Shown here: one piece after another, positions 1-5,042 of the stretch
Numbering within the stretch: the first letter of the stretch is position 1
Layout of the letters: each line of letters starts with the position of its first letter
Source of the DNA: Phycisphaerales bacterium
GTDB lineage: Bacteria > Planctomycetota > Phycisphaerae > Phycisphaerales > UBA1924
DNA: 5,865 nucleotides
Assembly (NCBI GenBank): GCA_019747615.1
Contig: JAIEQQ010000112.1
Span: 1 to 5,865 of the forward strand
Reading direction: 5' to 3'
Position numbers and translations under genes: made by a program
Notes under the pieces: model-generated
Told to the model about the DNA's origin: nothing
The model's database searches: none
Seen by the model: the letters and a program-made list of their open reading frames with translations, nothing else

Positions 1-1
1 G

Positions 2-88
2 TTCACGGCGGTGCCGGCGCCGGGCGCGGGCGCGCTGGCGGGCCTCGGACTTCTGGCGGCGGGTCGTCGGGCTCGTCGCGCGAAGTAA
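2..88 (+). CDS. C-terminal tail of a surface protein with a PEP-CTERM-like (PAP) sorting signal (5' end outside window)
   Basis: Only the last 28 codons are present, ending in TAA at 86-88. The tail has the three parts of a PEP-CTERM-type sorting signal: a short Pro motif (VPAPG, codons at 11-25), a hydrophobic Ala/Leu/Gly helix (LAGLGLLAAG, 35-64), and an Arg-rich end (RRARRAK, 65-85). Proteins with this tail are exported and processed at the envelope by an exosortase-like enzyme. In planctomycetes the motif is often PAP rather than PEP, which is family knowledge and not something testable here. The function of the protein body cannot be judged. A strong terminator lies 84 bases past the stop, so this gene probably ends its transcription unit. 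An alternative is an ordinary C-terminal membrane anchor. Confidence 0.72.
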   Translation, partial: FTAVPAPGAGALAGLGLLAAGRRARRAK

Positions 89-171
89 TGCAGAGCGCTG
101 GGTGATCTCGCAAAGGACGCCGTGACTGAGGCTCTGTGAAGTCGCGGAGTTCGAGAGTCAATACGCATACC

Positions 172-203
172 CGCGGCCCGTCGCCTGATCGCGACGGGCC
201 GCG
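172..203 (+). terminator. Rho-independent terminator of the upstream surface-protein gene
   Basis: A perfect 13-base inverted repeat: the left arm CGCGGCCCGTCGC is at 172-184, the loop CTGATC at 185-190, and the right arm at 191-203. It is followed by a T-rich stretch, TTCGTTTCTGT. The stem is almost all G:C. The T-tract lies on the right, so the terminator works for + strand transcription, that is for the gene ending at 88. On the minus strand the stem is followed by few T residues, so it is a poor terminator for the decayed minus-strand copy at 251-404. Confidence 0.85.
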
Positions 204-250
204 TTCGTTTCTGTGCGGGGCGTGGTAGACTCTGAGGCGATGCCGGATGC

Positions 251-404
251 TCAAGCCGCAAGTCGAACGCCGAGGAAGTGTCGCGTCGATTTGTCGCGAT
301 GGGGACTTTGGGTGCCGGTTTGCTGATCAATCCGCCCCGAAACGCACGCACGAGCGCGAGCGCCGGTGTCGCGCGTGAGCGCAGGGTCGCTCTCGTACCG
401 GAGG
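251..404 (-). pseudogene. Decayed C-terminal remnant of a family 4 glycosyltransferase
   Basis: Read on the minus strand in the frame whose codons begin at 400, this stretch gives RYESDPALTRDTGARARACV, then SGRIDQQTGTQ. The intact glycosyltransferase next door has RYKNDPALTASTGTRARACV, then AGRFDMQTATR. Twenty-one of 31 residues match, and they correspond to about residues 362-392 of the intact protein. At DNA level 311-400 aligns with 1951-2040 without gaps, 67 of 90 bases identical by my hand count. Similarity stops sharply at both ends. Downstream the frame runs into unrelated residues and ends at TGA (253-251). Upstream the frame stays open to 523, but the sequence is unlike the family and the catalytic regions are absent. 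The piece cannot encode an enzyme. It is either the end of a lost paralogue or the product of a partial duplication. Confidence 0.75.
311..400 (-). repeat. Diverged direct repeat, copy 1 (partner at 1951-2040)
   Basis: This 90-base segment matches the segment exactly 1640 bases downstream, in the same orientation and without gaps. Hand-counted identity is 67/90 overall, with blocks of 8-9 matches in 10 at 341-360 and 381-400. It flanks the left side of the lower-GC gene at 526-1887. Outside the segment identity drops to about 1 in 10 per block (301-310 and 411-420), so the edges are real. Confidence 0.75.
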
Positions 405-472
405 GGCTGTCTTGCGTTTGTTCGCAACGAACAGGGGGTTGTAATGTGTTCGTGCTTTGAATGTGAAGCTGC

Positions 473-499
473 TTGACCGGGGGGGGGCGATCCGATACT
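473..499 (+). promoter_or_regulatory. Candidate promoter with a G9 tract in its spacer
   Basis: TTGACC (473-478, 5 of 6 to the -35 consensus) is followed 15 bases later by GATACT (494-499, 4 of 6 to the -10 consensus). A run of nine G (479-487) fills over half the spacer. Transcription would start near 506, leaving a leader of about 20 bases that contains the ribosome binding site GAGGAG. The 15-base spacer is shorter than the optimal 17; two more G residues would make it optimal. The promoter is inferred from sequence only and could be chance. Confidence 0.35.
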
Positions 500-510
500 C
501 TCTGTTGCCT

Positions 511-516
511 GAGGAG
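511..516 (+). promoter_or_regulatory. Ribosome binding site of the unknown secreted protein
   Basis: GAGGAG lies 9 bases before the ATG at 526. It decides the start: the in-frame TTG at 457 has no comparable site, and only a start at 526 puts a signal peptide at the N-terminus. Confidence 0.7.
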
Positions 517-525
517 TTACAATTC

Positions 526-1887
526 ATGCGTCAGCCGCTTCATCGTTTGATGTTCGTCGCCGCATCACTTGTATTCGGCGGATGCGCGACAGCGCAGCCA
601 TTGAATGCCGGCGACTACATCGGTCCCTTTTATGGTGACATGACCGCGGCACAGAAACAAGAGGTGCGCGACTGGAACCTTGCATTTTGGAATCGCATAG
701 ACACCGGCGACCCGCAAACACTCACGCTCACCGAGCCGGTCTGGCAGTCGCCTCTTTTCAATCCGCTTCGCGCCACCCGCGCCACTCTGGAACGTCTGAA
801 GGTCCTCGACCCCGCTGATTGTGATTGGGCGATCATTACCGCGACGGAGGGAAGCCCGCGTTGGGAGAAGCGCGAGGCACTCCGTGAGTCGATGACCGAC
901 GGCAAGTTCGAAACCGATCCTGTCACCAACCCCGAGGGTTACTTTATTCACATGCAGGACATCTTCAATGCCCCACCGGGCACTGGCGTCGATGCATGGA
1001 TCATTGATGGCAAGCTTGTCAGCGTAAACCTCCCCACTGATGTCAGGGTGGCGATCGTGCCCGACACCTGCGCAACCATCTCCGGCCCGATTGATTGCGC
1101 CGCGTACCAATCGCAGTATAGTGGCGAGAGCCTGACTCGCGCCTTCGCGCTATTGAATGTGATCACGACGACGCTGCCGGCATTCGCGAATCAATGCACC
1201 GCGGTGACCGAGGGTCAGAAGCTCATCACCGGCGCCGAGAGCCGCGCCGATCAAGTCGAGCGCCGCGTGAACGAGATCATGGTCGAGCAGGGCTTTCGTC
1301 CCGTCACCTTCCGATTCGACGCAGCGTTCGGTGTGTACGGGTCGATTCCAGTGATCCAAGTGGATGTCAAGGACTACTCGATCCTGATTGACGGATGGTC
1401 AGGACGCTCCAGCGGACTCCGACCAGCGGGGAACATTCTTGAGCTTTCAAATCTGACCAGCGCGTACTGGGAAGTTGACGCCGATCGCCCGTTCTACAAG
1501 ACCTTCCGAACAGAGTCTGGTTGCCAAGCACTCTTTGCGTTGGCATGGACCCCATATGTCATTCAGCCGGGAGATACGCTCACGCCGCTTCCGGCATTGC
1601 CGCCATCTACGCTCCCCGGGCGTCCGACCGCCCCGATTTGCACGCACAATGCTGTCACAGGGATCTGCACATGCGTGACCGAGCGGGTGTTTACGATTAC
1701 ACCGTGTCCGCCCGGTGCGCCTTCTTTCGGCGCGGCTGGATGTCGAGTCGTTGAACGGACGACATGTACTTGGACTGTCAGTGCCGCGGGATGTACCGCG
1801 TCGCGGCCGAACTGGCCCGCGCAAGCTCCCGCGACCGGATGGCCAACGCCGGGAGCGACATGTACATCCGAATACGGGTGGCGATGA
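526..1887 (+). CDS. Unknown secreted or lipid-anchored protein with a Cys-rich C-terminus
   Basis: I do not recognise a family. The product is 453 residues. The N-terminus MRQPLHRLMFVAASLVFGGC is a signal peptide. It could be cleaved after ATA at residues 21-23, or processed as a lipoprotein at Cys20, although Phe at -3 makes a weak lipobox. Residues about 30-360 look globular, with few cysteines (99, 182, 191, 224, 333). A Pro/Thr-rich linker (about 347-368) leads to a C-terminal segment with eight cysteines (372, 381, 383, 394, 406, 414, 423, 446), suggesting a small disulfide-bonded module. The protein ends in a Trp/Pro-rich stretch. Sampled lines have 52-62% GC by hand count, against about 67-82% in sampled lines of the minus-strand genes, which suggests a different origin. 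The gene converges on the glycosyltransferase, with 24 bases between the stops, and is flanked by the direct repeat. Coding status is well supported; function is unknown. Confidence 0.8.
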   Translation: MRQPLHRLMFVAASLVFGGCATAQPLNAGDYIGPFYGDMTAAQKQEVRDWNLAFWNRIDTGDPQTLTLTEPVWQSPLFNPLRATRATLERLKVLDPADCDWAIITATEGSPRWEKREALRESMTDGKFETDPVTNPEGYFIHMQDIFNAPPGTGVDAWIIDGKLVSVNLPTDVRVAIVPDTCATISGPIDCAAYQSQYSGESLTRAFALLNVITTTLPAFANQCTAVTEGQKLITGAESRADQVERRVNEIMVEQGFRPVTFRFDAAFGVYGSIPVIQVDVKDYSILIDGWSGRSSGLRPAGNILELSNLTSAYWEVDADRPFYKTFRTESGCQALFALAWTPYVIQPGDTLTPLPALPPSTLPGRPTAPICTHNAVTGICTCVTERVFTITPCPPGAPSFGAAGCRVVERTTCTWTVSAAGCTASRPNWPAQAPATGWPTPGATCTSEYGWR

Positions 1888-1911
1888 GTTCCGGCGACCT
1901 TGCGCTGAATG

Positions 1912-3123
1912 TCATCGAGCAAGCGACTCGATCAGCTCCGCCCACTGACGCGTTGCGGTCTGCATATCAAATCGCCCCGCGACGCACGCGCGAGCGCGCG
2001 TGCCCGTTGAAGCCGTGAGCGCTGGGTCGTTCTTGTACCGCAGGATCGCGTCCACCAGCTTGTCGCTCTCGCCCTCGCGGACGCACACGCCCGCGCCGGT
2101 TTCCTCCAGCACTCGACCTGTCTCGGCCTTGGGATTTCCGACGTAGATCGACGGCCGGCCCGCGGCGAGGATGCCGAAGAGCTTGCTGGGGACGACGAGG
2201 CCTTCGACGCCTTCCTTGATCGAGATCAGGTGGACGTCAGCCGCAGCGAGCGAGAGGCCGAGTTGCTCACGGGCGACATACTCCTGCCACTGCGCGTTCT
2301 TCAGGCCGTGCTGCTCGATGAACGCGAGGACTTCTTTCTTGCGCTTGCCGGAGCCGACGAAGACGAATGAGATGTCCGCGTGATCGCGGAGTTTGAGCAT
2401 CGCGTCGCAGATGGTGCGGGCGTCGTGGCCGATGCCGAAGTTGCCTGAGTACATGACGGTGAAGCTGGTGCCGAGGTTCCACTCTGCTCGATAGGGCGAT
2501 TCGTCGCGAGCGGTGCCCTCGATACCACTCAGATCGGCCCAGACGGGGATGAGCTTGACCTTCGACGCGGGGATGCCCTTTTCCAGCACGCGCTCTTGCA
2601 TGCAGCGACCGAGGACAACCGAGGCATCGCTACGGCGAAGGAGCGTGCGGCTGAGCGATTCGAACGCGCGGGTGAGCAGCGATCGCGGCTTCATGACGCC
2701 GCAGGCGACCGGGACATCGGGGTACAGATCCATGACCCAGTAGATGGCGCGCGAGCCTCGGAAGAGACGGGCCAGGAGGCCGACGATGGCGATGAACGGT
2801 GGCGTGGTGTAGCTGATGACGACGTCGGGCTTCTTGAGCGTGAGGACGCGGACGGTGGCCAGGGCGTGAAAGAGAGCGAAGTCGGCGATTCTCGCCGCGA
2901 TGCCCTTCTTGCCGAAGATGTTGACGCCGAGGCGATGGACCTCGATGCCGTCGATGATCTCGAAGCGTGGGAGCTGCGCGCCGCTCTGGCCGTAGATGGA
3001 GCGAGAGGCGACGGCCGAGACGGTGTGGCCGCGCCGGATGAGCTCGTCGGCGAGGTCCTTGCCCATTTGGGCGGTCGCGACGACATCGGGGTAGAACGGC
3101 TGGTTGAGAAGAACGACGTGCAT
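1912..3123 (-). CDS. WbuB-like family 4 glycosyltransferase
   Basis: A 403-residue GT-B fold enzyme that probably transfers a sugar from a nucleotide-sugar donor to a lipid-linked or growing surface polysaccharide in the cytoplasm. The N-terminal acceptor domain begins MHVVLLNQPFYPD (1-13), followed by the Gly/His turn of the first Rossmann unit (RRGHTVS). DLYPD at 132-136 is typical of WbuB-like enzymes. The C-terminal donor domain contains MYSGNFGIGHD (224-234), the strand FVFVGSG, and the nucleotide-sugar site GVEGLVVPSK followed by LFGILAAGRP (305-324), the subgroup's version of the EX7E region. ATG at 3123 is preferred over the TTG at 3162, because family similarity begins there. Neither has a Shine-Dalgarno sequence. 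An array of 8-base repeats and a possible promoter lie directly upstream. The exact sugar is unknown; WbuB itself handles fucosamine, which cannot be assumed here. No other polysaccharide genes are visible, apart from the decayed copy at 251-404. Confidence 0.9.
   Translation of the reverse strand: MHVVLLNQPFYPDVVATAQMGKDLADELIRRGHTVSAVASRSIYGQSGAQLPRFEIIDGIEVHRLGVNIFGKKGIAARIADFALFHALATVRVLTLKKPDVVISYTTPPFIAIVGLLARLFRGSRAIYWVMDLYPDVPVACGVMKPRSLLTRAFESLSRTLLRRSDASVVLGRCMQERVLEKGIPASKVKLIPVWADLSGIEGTARDESPYRAEWNLGTSFTVMYSGNFGIGHDARTICDAMLKLRDHADISFVFVGSGKRKKEVLAFIEQHGLKNAQWQEYVAREQLGLSLAAADVHLISIKEGVEGLVVPSKLFGILAAGRPSIYVGNPKAETGRVLEETGAGVCVREGESDKLVDAILRYKNDPALTASTGTRARACVAGRFDMQTATRQWAELIESLAR
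1951..2040 (-). repeat. Diverged direct repeat, copy 2 (inside the intact glycosyltransferase)
   Basis: Partner of 311-400. It encodes about residues 362-391 of the intact glycosyltransferase and bounds the right side of the segment carrying the unknown gene. Because this copy is in an intact frame, it is the functional one and the left copy is the decayed one. Confidence 0.75.
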
Positions 3124-3132
3124 GAGGGGAGG

Positions 3133-3162
3133 ATTATCGGCTCGCTGGCGCGAGATGGCCAA
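3133..3162 (-). promoter_or_regulatory. Candidate promoter of the glycosyltransferase gene, possibly leaderless
   Basis: On the minus strand GATAAT (3138-3133, 5 of 6 to the -10 consensus) follows TTGGCC (3162-3157, 4 of 6 to the -35 consensus) by 18 bases. A start about 7 bases past the -10 would fall near 3126, leaving only about 3 bases before ATG at 3123. This fits the absence of a Shine-Dalgarno sequence. Inferred from sequence only. Confidence 0.35.
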
Positions 3163-3199
3163 ATCGTCAAATGGTCAAATGACCAAATGGTCAAATAGG
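3160..3199. repeat. Five tandem copies of an 8-base unit (CAAATGGT) upstream of the glycosyltransferase
   Basis: Five consecutive octamers in exact register: CAAATCGT (3160), CAAATGGT (3168), CAAATGAC (3176), CAAATGGT (3184), CAAATAGG (3192). CAAAT is invariant. The third unit differs so that TGGTC-AAAT-GACCA (3172-3185) forms an inverted repeat. On the minus strand the array shows TTGACC or TTGACG several times. It is an AT-rich island in high-GC DNA, 37-76 bases before the glycosyltransferase start, and overlaps the candidate -35 box. It could be a regulator binding array or a simple minisatellite. Confidence 0.8.
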
Positions 3200-3256
3200 G
3201 CATGAACGCAGGCAATGGGCTCAAATGCCGACAAACACCGCTCGTCTGAGTTTCAA

Positions 3257-3272
3257 CTCGCGACTCGCGACT
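3257..3272. repeat. Short heptamer repeat just past the esterase stop
   Basis: CTCGCGA occurs twice in tandem, with a partial third copy (CT), immediately downstream of the esterase stop codon. No hairpin with a T-tract is visible here, so how transcription ends is not evident. It is probably replication slippage. Confidence 0.4.
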
Positions 3273-3273
3273 G

Positions 3274-4959
3274 TCACTGCCCTCCCTGTGACCGCTGCAC
3301 GAAGCGTTGGATGAGGTCGGCGTCGGCGCTGTCGGTTGTGCCGTCGAGGTTGATGTCGATCGGTTGGAAGATCTGCGTGTAGAGGTCTTCGATCCCGATG
3401 CGCCCGTCGGCGTTGCGGTCTGCGCGCGGGTTGAAGAGTGAGGTCAGGATTTCGTTGCGGTCTTCGGTGGCGGGGATGAGGAACTCGAGCGAGCCCGGAA
3501 GGCGCGAGGCCCATGCCGCTTCGTTGTGCTGTTGATTGAAGCCGACCACGTGGCGGACGCCGCTTTCCAGCGCGTATCTCGATGTCGCGCCGCCGACGAA
3601 GAAGTCGCGCAGGCCGTAGGTGTTCCAGAAGTTGTCGGAGCTGCCGTCGCCGCTATCGCCGCTGTCCATGTACATGCGGACGCTGCGTGGGGGAGAGCCG
3701 GTCGTGGCTCGCACCCGCGTCAAGAAGTTCGGGCACGTCTGCCACGCGCCGCTGAAGAGCCCGACGCGCGAGAACGACGACGTGAAATCCCAAGCGAGAT
3801 AGAGGCTGACAACGCCGCCCATGCTGGAGCCGATGGCGGTGGTGTGGTCGCGCCCCGTCAGCGTGCGATACTGGCCATCGATGAGCGGCTTCACCTCGTT
3901 CAAGATGTAGCGTGCGTATCGATCGCCACGCGCGGCCCCGAAGAGAAAGTCCCCCGGCGGGAGGTAGTCTTGAAGCCGGGCGGGGCCGCTGTCCATCCCG
4001 ACGACGATGCACTCGCGGATGCGACCGGACTCTTGCAGTGATCTGAAAGTGGGCTCGGCGTTCCAACTCCCGAACGAGCCGACGTCAAAGACGTTCTGAC
4101 CGTCGTGCATGTACACCACCGGGTACCGGCGCGACGTGTGCTGCGCATAACCCCGCGGCAGGAAGACGCGATGCCGCCGTGTCTCGCCCATCTCTGAGGA
4201 TTGAATTGTCGGGATCGTCGAAGCGTCGGCGGGGTTGTAGGTGCGCGATGGTGCGCTCACGATGCCGCTGGGCACGTACGTGTACTGCTGGCCCTCTTGG
4301 ATCCACACCGCGTCAAGGCGCGTGGTGTACTGGCCGGTGGCGGGGTAGCGGGCGCTGCCATTGGCGTCGGTGAAGTAGAGCTCGTACGCGATGGCCGCGG
4401 GCAAGAAGTTCCACGCGAGCCAGACGCGATCGCTCGGGCGTTGGTTGAGTGATGGCCCCCAGAGTTCCATATCGCGCGAGGTGAACGGGCCGGAGGCGAC
4501 GCCGCTGGAGCCGATCGCGCGATACCAGAGCTTCGGCGAGGCGACATCCCACGTGAGCAGGAGCGTCTTGGTCGGCACGCCGGGCGAAGCGCTGGCGACC
4601 GTGAGGGGGATTGGCGCGGGGCTGATGAATGACGCGTTGGTTGAGATGCCGGCCTGCGCGGGCGAGTCGAGGCGCGTGAGGAAGCGGTACGAACCGGTCG
4701 CACCCGCAGGGAGCGAGACGGTCGCCCGCCAGATCGGATATGTCGACGGGTCGAGCTTCACGGCGCGGCGGACGTCGTTGCCGCCGAGTTCCGGCAGATC
4801 GCCGAGCACGAAGACAGAGTTACCGCTGGTGGTGGTCTGGTTGATTGAGAATGCGGTGCTCACGCGTGGCGCGGGCTGGGCGAGCGCCGGCGACGCGAGC
4901 GTGACGGCGATGGACGCCGCGACGAGCCAGCGTGTGCAACAGATCAGGGGCGAGGTCAT
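3274..4959 (-). CDS. Secreted esterase: CBM20-like domain, alpha/beta-hydrolase (putative esterase/CE1-like), dockerin-like Ca-binding tail
   Basis: The product is 561 residues. The signal peptide spans about 1-27, ending ASPALA before QPAPR, so it is exported. Residues about 33-114 resemble a starch-binding CBM20 domain (VFVLGDLPELGGNDVRRAV, then a YPIWRATVSLP strand). About 124-240 looks like a beta-rich linker domain. About 254-499 is a putative esterase domain of the esterase D/feruloyl esterase type: YPVVYMHDGQNVF, nucleophile elbow GSSMG with Ser379, a likely acid in the MDSGDSGD stretch (Asp432 or Asp435), and His478 in QQHNEAAWASRLP. The C-terminus has two Ca-binding loops, DRNADGRIGIED (514-525) and DINLDGTTDSAD (535-546), as in dockerin type I. 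It probably cleaves an ester on an extracellular carbohydrate; the substrate is unknown. ATG at 4959 is chosen over the GTG at 5037 because the signal peptide starts there. No Shine-Dalgarno is seen. The dockerin-like pair could serve attachment or only Ca-dependent folding. Confidence 0.88.
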   Translation of the reverse strand: MTSPLICCTRWLVAASIAVTLASPALAQPAPRVSTAFSINQTTTSGNSVFVLGDLPELGGNDVRRAVKLDPSTYPIWRATVSLPAGATGSYRFLTRLDSPAQAGISTNASFISPAPIPLTVASASPGVPTKTLLLTWDVASPKLWYRAIGSSGVASGPFTSRDMELWGPSLNQRPSDRVWLAWNFLPAAIAYELYFTDANGSARYPATGQYTTRLDAVWIQEGQQYTYVPSGIVSAPSRTYNPADASTIPTIQSSEMGETRRHRVFLPRGYAQHTSRRYPVVYMHDGQNVFDVGSFGSWNAEPTFRSLQESGRIRECIVVGMDSGPARLQDYLPPGDFLFGAARGDRYARYILNEVKPLIDGQYRTLTGRDHTTAIGSSMGGVVSLYLAWDFTSSFSRVGLFSGAWQTCPNFLTRVRATTGSPPRSVRMYMDSGDSGDGSSDNFWNTYGLRDFFVGGATSRYALESGVRHVVGFNQQHNEAAWASRLPGSLEFLIPATEDRNEILTSLFNPRADRNADGRIGIEDLYTQIFQPIDINLDGTTDSADADLIQRFVQRSQGGQ

Positions 4960-4963
4960 GCCC

Positions 4964-4971
4964 AGAGTGTA
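4964..4971 (-). promoter_or_regulatory. Candidate -10 box of the esterase gene
   Basis: The minus strand reads TACACTCT at 4971-4964. TACACT matches 4 of 6 -10 bases and ends 7 bases before the ATG, so transcription could begin at or beside the start codon. I see no good -35 box at the expected distance. The same xAxACTCT pattern occurs at 226-233 and 494-501 on the + strand. Weak evidence. Confidence 0.25.
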
Positions 4972-4999
4972 GTGCGTGTCGGGGATTTGGCCATGAAAG

Positions 5000-5031
5000 C
5001 GCCCAGTGTGACGCGGAATCCGCGCGGGGCG
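5000..5031 (-). terminator. Weak candidate terminator after the nucleotidase gene
   Basis: Twelve bases past the nucleotidase stop, on the minus strand, CGCCC (5031-5027) pairs with GGGCG (5004-5000). A smaller inner hairpin CGCGG-AAT-CCGCG (5012-5024) sits between them. CTTTC follows the outer stem. The stems are short and the T-tract poor. If it is inactive, the nucleotidase and esterase genes, 83 bases apart, could be co-transcribed. Confidence 0.3.
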
Positions 5032-5042
5032 TTTCACGCGTG

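Larger units (their letters stand above)
89..525. other. Gene-poor spacer with terminator, glycosyltransferase remnant and candidate promoters
   Basis: This stretch has no convincing intact gene. It holds the terminator at 172-203, the decayed glycosyltransferase end at 251-404, and a candidate promoter with a G9 tract just upstream of the gene that starts at 526. Further possible -10-like boxes are TAGACT at 226-231 and TGTAAT at 440-445, the latter with TTGTTC at 418-423 and a 16-base spacer; neither is strong. Bases 89-171 show nothing recognisable. Confidence 0.6.

Noticed and set aside
240..326. 28-codon + strand frame starting at ATG 240
   Set aside because: The only purine-rich stretch (GAGG) is 2 bases from the ATG, too close, and the peptide has no recognisable feature.
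278..460. 60-residue + strand frame
   Set aside because: It runs antisense to the glycosyltransferase remnant, has no recognisable motif or good ribosome site, and the conserved signal is in the minus-strand frame.
457..525. TTG-initiated N-terminal extension of the unknown secreted protein
   Set aside because: It would bury the signal peptide 23 residues inside, and it includes the G9 tract and candidate promoter; the ATG at 526 has a good ribosome site.
565..1110. 181-residue minus-strand frame
   Set aside because: Antisense shadow of the gene at 526-1887; it has no ribosome site, signal or family motif, while the + frame has a clear signal peptide.
1888..1923. Bidirectional terminator between the converging genes
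   Set aside because: Only a 5-base pairing (CTTGC at 1899-1903 with GCAAG at 1919-1923) is present and it has no T-tract on either side.
311..2040. Insertion sequence or composite transposon bounded by the repeats
   Set aside because: There is no transposase, no terminal inverted repeats and no short target duplication visible, and the repeats are pieces of a glycosyltransferase gene rather than mobile-element ends.
2596..3198. 200-residue + strand frame
   Set aside because: Antisense shadow of the glycosyltransferase; very rich in Asp/Glu/Arg/Ala as expected for the complement of GC-rich coding DNA.
3160..3199. CRISPR array
   Set aside because: The repeat unit is 8 bases with no spacers; it is a simple tandem repeat.
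3526..4972. 171- and 193-residue + strand frames (3526-4041 and 4391-4972)
   Set aside because: Antisense shadows of the esterase, whose domains and catalytic motifs are clear on the minus strand.
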